Origin: Bog-473 sp963807775 | GTDB taxonomy: Bacteria > Actinomycetota > Acidimicrobiia > Acidimicrobiales > RAAP-2 | Reading direction: 5' to 3' | Length of the DNA stretch: 64,000 bases | NCBI GenBank assembly: GCA_963807775.1 | Contig: CAWECY010000005.1 | Span: 682,001 to 746,000, forward strand | In this document: positions 53,229 to 62,176 of the stretch, piece after piece | How the letters are laid out: each line of letters opens with the position of its first letter | Numbering within the stretch: the stretch's first letter is position 1 | The notes under the pieces: model-generated | Seen by the model: the letters and a program-made list of their open reading frames with translations, nothing else | The model's database searches: none | Told to the model about the DNA's origin: nothing | Position numbers and translations under genes: made by a program

Positions 53229-54466
53229 CGTCAACGTTCCGGCGCTCCGCCGCACTCATGCAGCGGGCGACCGAAGTCATTCCGAACGGCGTGTTTGGGC
53301 ACCGGCGCATGTTCGCCTTCGCGGGCGACATAGCGCTGAGTCTCCCCGACGAGTATCCGCACTTCGTGGAGCGAGCCGAAGGCTGTCGGTTCTGGGACGT
53401 CGACGGCAACTCGTTCATCGACTACCTCTGCGGTTACGGCCCCATGATCGTCGGGTACGGCAATGAACAGGTCGAAGCCGCCGCCGCAAGGGAGCAAGCT
53501 CGCGGTGGTTGCTATACCTTCCCGGAGGCCAGGTCAGTTGATCTGGCCGAGCGGCTGGTTGCTGCGCAGCCCGGTGCGGCCTGGGCGGCGTTCGCCCTGA
53601 ACGGCACCGACGTCATCACCATGGCGCTCGTCATTGCGCGCGCAGCCACCGGGAGAGACGTTGTTGTCGTAGCGGAAGGTGGGTTTCACGGGAACGTCAC
53701 CTGGGCCAGCCAGGGACGGGGCTGGAGTCCCCAAGATCACTACCAGACTCGCACCGTCCCGTGGGGCGACGCGGGCGGCCTCTCCGCTGCACTCGAGGCC
53801 GAACCCGTGGCCGCGGTGGTGCTCTGCCCCTACGAGCAACTTGTCGGCGCCGAGAACCGATTTGCTCCAGACGGATACTGGGACCTCGTCCGTGAGTCGT
53901 GTTTCCGGCACGGCGCGCAGCTCATCATTGATGACATTCGATCTGGTTTCCGGGTCGATACGGCGGGCACCTGCGTGCACTTCGGCATCCGACCCGACCT
54001 GGTCGCGCAATCCAAGGCGATGGCGAACGGGTACCCGATCGCCTCCCTCACGGGCGCGGATCACCTTCGGGATGCGGCATCGGCGGTTTTCGTATCCGGT
54101 ACGTATTGGGGCTTTGCACCAGCGATGGGCGCGGCGATGGCAACACTCGACCTGTTGGCCGAGCCAGGAGCACAGGAGCACCTCGAGAGGGCCGGCCGCC
54201 ACCTGACCAACGGAGTCGCCGCGCTGGCCGCCGAGCACGGTCATGAGCTCCTCGTCTCCGGACCGCCCGCCATGCCGCACGTCCGCTTTGCTGGCGATGA
54301 CGACTACGCCCTGGCCTGTTCGTTCGCCCAGCGGATGGCCCTTGAGGGCTCTCTCGTCCATCCGACCCACAATTGGTTTCTCAGCCTGGCCCATACGCCG
54401 GCCGACATCGACCGCACCCTTGAGCATGCGGCGTCGGTCATGCGGGAACTCGGTGGGCAGCGGTGA
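53225..54466 (+). CDS. Class III aminotransferase (glutamate-1-semialdehyde aminomutase-like)
   Basis: A 413-aa PLP enzyme. It has EGCRFWDVDGNSFIDYLCGYG, FALNGTDVITMALVIARAAT, GGFHGN, DDIRSGFRVDTAG and the PLP lysine in VAQSKAMANGYPIASLTG. Like the aminomutase it lacks an obvious amino donor signature. It may transaminate a carbonyl on the peptide or on a free building block. Starts inside the oxygenase stop codon. Confidence 0.88.
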   Translation: MTSTFRRSAALMQRATEVIPNGVFGHRRMFAFAGDIALSLPDEYPHFVERAEGCRFWDVDGNSFIDYLCGYGPMIVGYGNEQVEAAAAREQARGGCYTFPEARSVDLAERLVAAQPGAAWAAFALNGTDVITMALVIARAATGRDVVVVAEGGFHGNVTWASQGRGWSPQDHYQTRTVPWGDAGGLSAALEAEPVAAVVLCPYEQLVGAENRFAPDGYWDLVRESCFRHGAQLIIDDIRSGFRVDTAGTCVHFGIRPDLVAQSKAMANGYPIASLTGADHLRDAASAVFVSGTYWGFAPAMGAAMATLDLLAEPGAQEHLERAGRHLTNGVAALAAEHGHELLVSGPPAMPHVRFAGDDDYALACSFAQRMALEGSLVHPTHNWFLSLAHTPADIDRTLEHAASVMRELGGQR

Positions 54467-54517
54467 GAGCGCACGCTCGGCGGTGACGGCACGACCGGCA
54501 AGAGCGTTGACACCGCC

Positions 54518-55924
54518 ATGATCGAACCGGCCTGGTCGGCTGGCGCACGAGCAAGGATCGCCGGCCGCCCACTGGTGCTGGTCGGGATCGGCATCGATCA
54601 GATACGGGGCTTTGCATCCGCTGGTGGTCGTGTCGTCGGGGGCATCTCTGTTCTTCCCAGTGGGAGTCCAGCCTCCGCGCACCTGGAGACCTTTCCGGTG
54701 CTCACCCTCACCAGCACGACGCGCGACATCCTCGAGCACGTGGTGTGGGCCTTCGCCGGGACGATCTTGCAGGCTGGACGCGAGGTGGCCGAGTTCCTCG
54801 ACCGGGTGGACGCCGATCACACGGCCACGGTCGCGAGTTACCTGCCGCTGCCGCACGAGTGCCTGGGTGGTCGAGTGGCCTGGGTCGTGGATTCGGCCAT
54901 TTCGCTACCGCTGGAATGCAAGGCCGGCGCGGACACGCCCTTGGCCGGCGTGGTACCGGTCATTCCCTCCGTGCGGCTGCCCAAAGGTCCGCCAAGCGAT
55001 TGGTGGGATGAGCTGTGCTCGGAGCTGGACGCCGACCGCCTGGTCGTACAGGCCGCCGGCATCAGTGGTGGCGGGACAGGCACCTTCGTTTGCATGTCAC
55101 CGAAGGAGGTCCCGGCATTGGCCGCAGGCTTCGTGGCTCCCTTTGTCGAGGGTTTGGCCGGCAACGTCATGGGCGTGGTCGACGATGAGGGAACCACGGC
55201 GGTATTCCCGGCTTCTCGTCAGCTTCTCCGCACGGACCCGCGCGGTCGCCCCATCTACGCCGGCAACGTCACCGGAGAACGGTGGGCCCAGGAGGAACGG
55301 AATGCCATCGGAGACGACATCCGCGCCGTCGGCCGGGCTCTGGCTGCGATCGGATTCTTTGGCCCCTTCGGGGTGGACTTCATTCGACGACCCGACGGAC
55401 GGCGCTTCTACCACGACCTCAACCCGCGCATGAACGGCGTGGTCGACAGCCTCAGCCGATTGATCGACAGCGAGGCATCTGTTCCTTTGGTCTCCGTCGT
55501 GCTGTCCCGTCCCCGCTGGGGTTCCGCGGAGTGTTCCGCCCTGGAGGAAACGGTGCACGATGCCGCCGGCAGGTCACCGTTGGCGCGTCTGTGGCTCACG
55601 AGCACGGTCGATCACCCGAGAGTCATCGCCTCAGTGCCGGCCTCCGGCCGCTGGTGGGTCGATCCGACCAAGGCCACCGTCTCGTTTGCCGGAGACGGAA
55701 CCGGAGCGTGGGGCGGTGAACAACTGGGCGCCAAAGGTGGCGGAGGCGAGAATGACCTAGAAGCGGGAAACCACTTGACAGAGTTGCAGCCGACGCTGCC
55801 CGCGGGGCTGGAGCTTCGGCACGGCGACCGTCTGGTGCTCGGCAATCTCTACTGCGATGTCGCGTTCGCTGAGCTGACGAACGAGACAACCGCTCCGGCG
55901 CTAGTCGATGCCTTCTTGGCCTGA
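54518..55924 (+). CDS. ATP-grasp ligase-like protein
   Basis: A 468-aa protein with an ATP-grasp core at about residues 140-320. VVQAAGISGGGTGTFVCMS is the glycine-rich loop, FGPFGVDFIRRPDGRRFYHD with LNPRMNGVVDS provides the Mg-binding Asp/Asn residues. It resembles carboxylate-amine ligases of natural-product pathways more than graspetide macrocyclases. The C-terminal 130 residues are of unknown type. Substrates could be the precursor carboxylates or a free amino acid. Confidence 0.78.
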   Translation: MIEPAWSAGARARIAGRPLVLVGIGIDQIRGFASAGGRVVGGISVLPSGSPASAHLETFPVLTLTSTTRDILEHVVWAFAGTILQAGREVAEFLDRVDADHTATVASYLPLPHECLGGRVAWVVDSAISLPLECKAGADTPLAGVVPVIPSVRLPKGPPSDWWDELCSELDADRLVVQAAGISGGGTGTFVCMSPKEVPALAAGFVAPFVEGLAGNVMGVVDDEGTTAVFPASRQLLRTDPRGRPIYAGNVTGERWAQEERNAIGDDIRAVGRALAAIGFFGPFGVDFIRRPDGRRFYHDLNPRMNGVVDSLSRLIDSEASVPLVSVVLSRPRWGSAECSALEETVHDAAGRSPLARLWLTSTVDHPRVIASVPASGRWWVDPTKATVSFAGDGTGAWGGEQLGAKGGGGENDLEAGNHLTELQPTLPAGLELRHGDRLVLGNLYCDVAFAELTNETTAPALVDAFLA

Positions 55925-57543
55925 CGCGGCCCTCGGGCGTGCTGGCGACCTCGCGGCAGCCCGCTTCAACGTGGCCAGGCTCCCGGCCGACGCCGTCGAG
56001 CGCGGAGCTCTACACCGATGCCGGACAGTCCCATCACGGTGAGCCGGCCGAACAACTGGGTCCAAAACGGCCCCTGGTCGATGTCGTCCCTGATGTGTTC
56101 GGTACCGACCGTTGGCTTCTAACCGGATCGGGTCGGGGCGCGGAAGCCGTCGTCGCCACATTGGTCACGCCGGGCCGCCGGGTCCTGGCCAATGAGGTGT
56201 ACGTCAGCGGCCGCTGGTGGATCGAGCGGTTCGGGGGAAGAGTCGACGAGCGGCCCGATCTCGTCGACTCCGGTTCTGGTAAGGCGGGTGGTCCGGCGCC
56301 CGATGGCGACAAGCTCGACGATGTCGCGTACGTGCAACTCACCCTGCCGCCGGCGCAACTGGGTGCACGCGCCGGCACCCCGGTCACTCTCGAGCAGGTA
56401 ACACGAGTACGCCAATGGGTCGATCGTCACCTGCCTGGGGTACCCCTGGTGTTCGACGCGTCGCGTCTTTGGGAAAACGCGGCCTCATGCGGAAGGGATG
56501 CCCGCGCATTCATCGAGCTCGCCGACATCCTGCTGCTCTCGGCAAGCAAGGACATCGGCGCCGCCCGAGGAGGGCTGGTCGTCTGCCGAGACGTCCACCG
56601 GTGCTCTGAGTTGAACGAGGCAGCCCGAGTCCTGGAGGGACCGAATGGTGGGCTGGCACCCGAAGAGTCGCAAGCGCTGGCCGACGGCCTCGCAGCGGTT
56701 TCGTCCGGCGCCGCGGGTCCGCGACAGCGCGAGACCGGGGTACTGGCCCGAGAACTCCGATCGCTGGGACTCCCAATCTCCTCGTGGGGTTGCCGATCCC
56801 TCTTCCTGGATGCTCAGGCGTGGCTGCCGGCCGTGTCATCCAACGAGCTACCGGCGCAGACGCTCCTCGCGGTGGTGTACCTGCTGACGGGATGGAGAGG
56901 ACTCGGTACTTCCACCGACGAGTCCGGGCGTCTGCCGATCGTCCGGCTCGCCGTACGCGACGACGGGTCGACTCTGCGCCAAGGGCTGCCGGCGGTGGCC
57001 CAGCTCGCCGGCCAATTGCGCTCAGGATTGCGGCCGATGCCCAGGGACCGAAGGGCCCGTTACTTGCAACCCGCCGAACCCGTCGATCCATCGAGTTGGC
57101 CACGGACGCCATTGCGCGAGCCGTCGACCCCATCTAAGTGGTTCGTAGGGCGATCTCGGCCGGGTTACGGGCCCGAGCGGGCGCTCACCGAAGCGTGGGG
57201 ACGACTTGCGCCGGGCGCCGAGGTGCGGACCCATAACACCACCGTCGCCGCCCTTCACGGCCGTCTGGGTGGTGCACCCAGCATCCCCAGCAAGACGATC
57301 ATCAACGCATTTACAATCGACGAGTATCTCCAAGACTCAGCACCGCGAGACGGCATCGCGGTGGTGGACGTCGGGACGCCATCACGATGGCTCGAGGCGG
57401 CAAGCATGTCTGACTCAGCAGATGTCATTTGGGCGAGCGCGGATGAAGGCGGTTTCCTCGCGGTGCGCCGCTCCTCACCGCTCGCCGCCGTTCTTGATGA
57501 GGGATCTCTGTTCACAATGAGCGCCTGGCTCACGCCGCTCTGA
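55908..57543 (+). CDS. Tryptophanase/tyrosine-phenol-lyase-like PLP enzyme, with N-terminal frameshift and C-terminal extension
   Basis: About 544 aa after repair. The ATG at 55908 overlaps the ATP-grasp end and gives RFNVARLPADAVE; the frame then shifts near 56001 (one extra base) into ELYTDAGQSH. This matches the beta-eliminating lyase N-terminus. LLTGSGRGAEAVV, FDASRLWENAA and the PLP lysine in LLSASKDIGAARGG follow. Beyond about residue 400 comes an extension (ALTEAWGRLAPGAEVRTHNT, and so on) not typical of tryptophanase. It could eliminate side chains from Trp, Tyr, Cys or Ser. Confidence 0.75.
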
Positions 57544-57784
57544 CGTCGGTGCCGTCGTTCGCAGCCACCGCCACCCAGGCGGAGTTGTCTACCTCGGGCC
57601 CGAATATCCGATCGGGTCGTAAATCTGTATCGGTGGACAGACAATCGCCCGCAGACGGTGAGCGGCGACCGAATTGTCGGCGATCACACCGGCGAACCAA
57701 CGATGGAGATCCTCGGCGGCCGATTGATCATCAGCCGGGACACGAAGTTTACCGACGGGTCATGGCTCCGATGACGGCTTACCT

Positions 57785-58615
57785 ATGCTGGAGATCATGA
57801 ATATCGGCGGGGAAGAAGTGCCGCCCTCGTTGGAGTCGCTTCGTGTGGAGGCGCGTCAACTCTACGGACGTGACGCGGCCGGCTACGACGTCGGGCGCCC
57901 CCAGTATCCCGAAGCGGTCTACGACATCCTCGTGGCGCGTTGCGGACTGACACAGGGAACAACCGTCCTGGAGATTGGCCCGGGGACGGGACTGGTGACC
58001 CGCCGGCTAGTGGGGTTCGGAGCGAAGGTGGTCGCGGTGGAGCCAGAGCCAGCACTGGCTGACTACCTCGCGAAGTCGGTCGAAGGGTCCGACGTAAGTA
58101 TCATCGTCGAGAAGTTCGAAGATGCTCGGCTCGATGACGAGCAGTTCGATCTCGCGGTAGCGGCAACGTCGTTCCATTGGGTCGATCTAGCCATCGGTGC
58201 TCCGAAGGTTGGTCGAGTTGTTCGGTCTGGGGGTTGGGTCGCCATTTGGTGGACGGTTCTCGGTGACCCCGATCACCCAGATCCGTTTGGGCAGGCAATG
58301 GTGGAGATCATCGGTGGGGATCCTGAACATCAGGTTGGCGGATCGGCCTTTCAGCTTGGACTTATGGGGGGTCGCAGTGATCTTGAGCGAATGGCAGGAC
58401 TGACAGACGTAAAGGCCGAAGTGTTCCGGTGGACGGCCCGATTTGACCCTGAACAGCTTCGAGCGCTGTATGCGTCGTTGAGCCACGTCCGGCGACAATC
58501 ACCGTTGGATCAAGAGCGTCTCTTTGACGCGCTGGTCGCCATTGCGCGCGATGACTTCGCGGGAACGGTTCATCATCCTTTCGTGACTGCCCTATACACG
58601 GGCCGTTGTCCCTGA
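57785..58615 (+). CDS. Class I SAM-dependent methyltransferase
   Basis: A 276-aa protein (a second ATG at 57797 is possible). DAAGYDVGRPQYPEAVYDIL is typical of the actinobacterial Methyltransf_11/25 family; motif I is VLEIGPGTGLVTRRLVGFGA and motif IV FDLAVAATSFHWVDLAIG. Last plus-strand gene of the cluster, 241 bases after the lyase. It may methylate the cluster product, or be a neighbour only. Confidence 0.85.
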   Translation: MLEIMNIGGEEVPPSLESLRVEARQLYGRDAAGYDVGRPQYPEAVYDILVARCGLTQGTTVLEIGPGTGLVTRRLVGFGAKVVAVEPEPALADYLAKSVEGSDVSIIVEKFEDARLDDEQFDLAVAATSFHWVDLAIGAPKVGRVVRSGGWVAIWWTVLGDPDHPDPFGQAMVEIIGGDPEHQVGGSAFQLGLMGGRSDLERMAGLTDVKAEVFRWTARFDPEQLRALYASLSHVRRQSPLDQERLFDALVAIARDDFAGTVHHPFVTALYTGRCP

Positions 58616-58833
58616 GTAATTAATCAACTCGGGCAGCAAGATCACTTGGCTCTTCCATTTGGGGTTTCATCGTGGTGGACCAGGGAGCTTTGCCTGGTGC
58701 GGTGGCATTGCAACAACGCGCGATTCCTCGTCGGCTTCGAGGGAGGGATCCTCGACGAGACCCTAACGAGGCACGACCAAGGAGATGACCCCAGTCGTCT
58801 CGGTTCATTCTCGGTGGCAGTGCCTGGAGTCCC

Positions 58834-59967
58834 CTAGGCCCACCATCGGATCCAGTAGCCGTGGGGGTGGGTGTCGGCCAAGCGCACCGGGTCGGCGCCG
58901 CCTGGCCCCAGGTGCACCAGCGTGGTGGCAAGGTCGGGCCCGTCGCGCGGTACGGGTGAGGGGGGCGTGGGCAGGCCTGGCGTCTCGAAGGGTGACTCGC
59001 AGTAGAGGTGGTGCACGGGGCGGGCGGCCTCGAGGCCGCGCACCGCTGCCACCAGGGCCCGTTGTTGTGTCTCGTCCAGGTAGGCGGCCACCCACGAGTG
59101 GAACACGACGAGCGGGTGATCGCCGGCCATGGTGCCGGCCACCCGAGCCACGTCGGCGACCATGTCACCCTGCTCCAGGCGGGGCGGGTGCGGTGAGACC
59201 CGCACATTGTCGAGGGCGGCGCGCAGGTTCCCGAAGCGGACCGGGTTGTCGGGCCACTGACAGGCCAACAGCCAGAGCGCAGCGTCGTCGGAGAAGGGGT
59301 CGATGGGGGACAGGTCGAGCCCAACGCGCTCGACTACGACCGGGATGCGGAGGTCGGGCAGCCGCGTGAGGTCGTCGCGGACCTCGCATTCGAGCGCCAC
59401 GGCCGAGCCGGCGGTGCCGGCGGCCATGGAGGTCGCGCCGTCCGACTGGGCTCGGTAGGTGTAGGCGTATTCGTCGAAGAGCAGGTTCAGGCCTGCGGAC
59501 GTGCCGAGGTCGAGCAAGGAGATCGGCTCGGCCCAGCCGTGCAGTGCGGCGACGTGGCACAGACCGGGCAGTAGGCCGGTGCAGCGGCCGACCTCGTTGG
59601 TCTGCGTACAGCGGGTGGCGATCAGCGCCTCGAGCTCGGAGCGGTGGGTGTGACAGAAGTCCATAAAGTCGGCGGCCACGTCGCGTGCCGGCGCATCGCG
59701 GGAGGCATCGGGGCCGAGGACCTGGGCCACGGTGTCGTAATGCGCGGCCAGCGGGTGCTCCGCACCCGACAAGAGGAGATAATGGACGGCGGCCAGCAAG
59801 AGGAGGGGCCGGCGCTGTGGCAGCGGGGCACCGTGGAGCAGCGCCAGCACGTCCGGCTGGTCGGCCACGGCGCGACAGATGACCGGATACGTAGTGCCCC
59901 CGTCGCGCTCGACGACGACGGCGAAGCCGCGGAAGTGATCGGGGAGCGGTTCGTCGACCAGCGGCAC
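58834..59967 (-). CDS. DUF2332 family protein
   Basis: A 377-aa protein of the DUF2332 family. A central segment, ISLLDLGTSAGLNLLFDEYA, resembles a SAM-binding Rossmann motif, and VERVGLDLSPIDPFSDDAALWLL and LVVFHSWVAAYL are family marks. Function unknown; a methyltransferase-like fold is likely. The GTG at 59967 is 4 bases after the sortase gene. Confidence 0.85.
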   Translation of the reverse strand: MPLVDEPLPDHFRGFAVVVERDGGTTYPVICRAVADQPDVLALLHGAPLPQRRPLLLLAAVHYLLLSGAEHPLAAHYDTVAQVLGPDASRDAPARDVAADFMDFCHTHRSELEALIATRCTQTNEVGRCTGLLPGLCHVAALHGWAEPISLLDLGTSAGLNLLFDEYAYTYRAQSDGATSMAAGTAGSAVALECEVRDDLTRLPDLRIPVVVERVGLDLSPIDPFSDDAALWLLACQWPDNPVRFGNLRAALDNVRVSPHPPRLEQGDMVADVARVAGTMAGDHPLVVFHSWVAAYLDETQQRALVAAVRGLEAARPVHHLYCESPFETPGLPTPPSPVPRDGPDLATTLVHLGPGGADPVRLADTHPHGYWIRWWA

Positions 59968-59971
59968 CGGC

Positions 59972-60964
59972 TCAGAAGCTGGCGGGCAACAGCGGACTCA
60001 CCGCGCCGAAGAAGAAGTAGAGGAGCACGAGGAGGCCGGCTGAGCCGACGACCCAGGTCACCCAGCGCTGGCGGCGGTAGCGGTGGCCGACGTAAAGGAT
60101 GAGGCCACCGAGGACGAGGGCGATGAAGCCCCAACCGATGGCGTCGGTCAGGTCGACGCTGTTGTCACCGGCCAAGCTCTGGCTCTGAGGGGCGGTGCGG
60201 CTGGGGGCTGCTCCCGCGGGGAGGCCTGAGTTCGGGAAGAGCTGGGAATGGGCCAGCTTGGCTTGGACGACCAGCCGGCTGGAGGCACTGAAGCGCGGGT
60301 TGCAGGTGGTAAGCGTGAGCCAGTTGGCGGGGACGTTCGCGATCACCTGTGTGTCGCTGGGTGAGATCACGAGGCTGCGGAAGGCGTCGTAGACGAAGAT
60401 GCCCTGCAGCGTGGTGAGCACGATCGGATCGCCCGGCTTGACGCCGTCGAGGTTGTAGAAGGGGTGCCCGTAGGTCGTGCGGTGGCCCGCGATGGCGACG
60501 TTGCCGGCCTGGCCGGGCAGCGGTGTTCCGATGTAGTGGCCGGGACCCTTGCGCAGGTCCGGCGTGTTCGTGCCCTCGACCACGATCTGGTTGACGCCGA
60601 TGACCGGGATGGTGATCTGGCCCACAGGGTCGCCTTCTGCTGGAGCAGAGGTGGTCGGTGCCGTGACGGGCGGCCCGGTGGGTAGCTTGTCCAGGGCGGC
60701 CGCCTCGGCCAGCGCGTGCCGGATCTCCTGCTGGTTGGTCTCCTGGAGCAGCGTGGTGCGCAGCTGGGACTGGGAGTGCGCCTCCTGGATGGACGTGCCC
60801 CAGATCTGATAGGCGGTGAAGAGGAGGATGAGCACGCCCAGGGCGATCAGGATGTGGCCAGTGACGTCGAGGGCGCGGCGCAACGGACTAAGAGGTGGCC
60901 GCTCTCCAGGGGTTGGCTCGACCTGGGTAGTCGGGGTGGGCTCGGCCTCCGTCTGCGTCGTCAC
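59972..60964 (-). CDS. Class E sortase
   Basis: A 330-aa membrane transpeptidase that joins sorted surface proteins to peptidoglycan. An N-terminal Pro/Thr-rich cytoplasmic tail and one membrane helix (about 32-55) precede the sortase barrel with catalytic His in AIAGHRTTYGHPF, Cys in WLTLTTCNPRF and Arg in SSRLVVQAKL. Two or three C-terminal membrane segments follow. Preceded by an L,D-transpeptidase, forming a cell-wall gene pair. Confidence 0.92.
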   Translation of the reverse strand: MTTQTEAEPTPTTQVEPTPGERPPLSPLRRALDVTGHILIALGVLILLFTAYQIWGTSIQEAHSQSQLRTTLLQETNQQEIRHALAEAAALDKLPTGPPVTAPTTSAPAEGDPVGQITIPVIGVNQIVVEGTNTPDLRKGPGHYIGTPLPGQAGNVAIAGHRTTYGHPFYNLDGVKPGDPIVLTTLQGIFVYDAFRSLVISPSDTQVIANVPANWLTLTTCNPRFSASSRLVVQAKLAHSQLFPNSGLPAGAAPSRTAPQSQSLAGDNSVDLTDAIGWGFIALVLGGLILYVGHRYRRQRWVTWVVGSAGLLVLLYFFFGAVSPLLPASF

Positions 60965-61000
60965 GGTCGCTGTTGGAGTCGCGCCGTCGGGCCCGGTTCG

Positions 61001-62131
61001 CTAACCCTCGACGGTGACCAGGGTGCCGAGCGGCGTGTAGGGGAATACCACCTCGGCATTGGCCGGGGGCATCTCGACGCAGCCGTCACTCTGCGGGAAG
61101 CCATAGGAGCCTCGCACGTAGCCGTGCAGGGCGTCCCCACCGTTGAAATAGCTGACCCACGGGATGCCCGGGTCGACGTAGTGCGAGCCGTCGGGGTTGG
61201 TGCCGCTCATGGTGGTCACCGTGTAGCGGGCGAAGACCGGGAAGGTCCCGTCCGCAGTCGGCGCGGCGGCGACGCCGGTGTTGGCCAGCGTGCTGTACAC
61301 CTCGGCGCCGTCGGAGAAGACCGTGGCCGTCTCGGGCAGCGCCTTGCTGACAATGACGAAGTTGTAGGCGTTGGCGTCGCCCTTGCCGCTCTGCACGTCG
61401 GCCAACAGGTCTGTCCACACCTCGGGGCCGGGGAGGCCGTCGACCTTGAGGCCGTTCTGGTTCTCGAAGTTCATAACGGCGCCTTGGGTGATGACGTTGG
61501 CCTGACCCGGAGCCCACAACGTTGTGAGCGATGCCGGCAGGTTGGCCCAGCGCCACGAGAACGTGCCCAGCTGGTCGTTGCCCTCCTGGGTGGGCGACGT
61601 CAGCGGCGCAGCGGGGGTGAACGAGAGCGGGAGGTAGCCGAGTTCGGCCAATAGCTGCTGCAGGCGCAGCGTGGAGCCGGGCGCCACGGTGAACGAGGAG
61701 GTGAACGTCTTGTCCATGTGCTGGCCCAGGGAGCCGATCACTCCGCTCGCCCCTCCGGGCACGGTGATGGTCTCGGCGGCACCTGGCACGAGCGGCCCCG
61801 TCGCCTGGTATTGCACCAGCGAGGGCGACAGCACGGCCCAGCTGCCGGCGATCGCCGGGCTGAGGGTCGGCATGGGCGTGTTCGGCGCCAGGTCGGTCGA
61901 GAACAGCACGGAGATGGTGGAGCCGGCCGCCACGGCGGTGCCGGTCGGTGACGTCGAGACCACCTTCAAGGCGGGTGGCGGCGGGGTCTGGCTGGCCGAG
62001 GCCGGGTCGTTGCGCAGGTGCACCGCCACCAGGAGTCCGGCGGCGGCCACCACCACGGCGGCGGCACAGACGGTGACGATGACCCACCAGCGTCTGCCCT
62101 CGCGTTGACGCGCGTGTTCACCTGAGGCCAT
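61001..62131 (-). CDS. L,D-transpeptidase
   Basis: A 376-aa membrane-anchored protein. A transmembrane helix (about 15-37) is followed by an Ig-like domain (VVSTSPTGTAVAAGSTISVL), a peptidoglycan-binding-like region (LQQLLAELGYLPLSF ... VMNFENQNGLKVDGLPGPEV), and the YkuD catalytic domain with LHGYVRGSYGFPQSDGCVEM (His and Cys). The motif is SDGC rather than the usual SHGC. It makes 3-3 cross-links in peptidoglycan. Confidence 0.9.
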   Translation of the reverse strand: MASGEHARQREGRRWWVIVTVCAAAVVVAAAGLLVAVHLRNDPASASQTPPPPALKVVSTSPTGTAVAAGSTISVLFSTDLAPNTPMPTLSPAIAGSWAVLSPSLVQYQATGPLVPGAAETITVPGGASGVIGSLGQHMDKTFTSSFTVAPGSTLRLQQLLAELGYLPLSFTPAAPLTSPTQEGNDQLGTFSWRWANLPASLTTLWAPGQANVITQGAVMNFENQNGLKVDGLPGPEVWTDLLADVQSGKGDANAYNFVIVSKALPETATVFSDGAEVYSTLANTGVAAAPTADGTFPVFARYTVTTMSGTNPDGSHYVDPGIPWVSYFNGGDALHGYVRGSYGFPQSDGCVEMPPANAEVVFPYTPLGTLVTVEG

Positions 62132-62176
62132 GGCACCAGGGATTCTACCGGTCCCACGGGTGTTGTCGCGTGAGGG

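Noticed and set aside
58616..58833. 63-codon frame after the methyltransferase
   Set aside because: No ribosome binding site or family resemblance; treated as intergenic.
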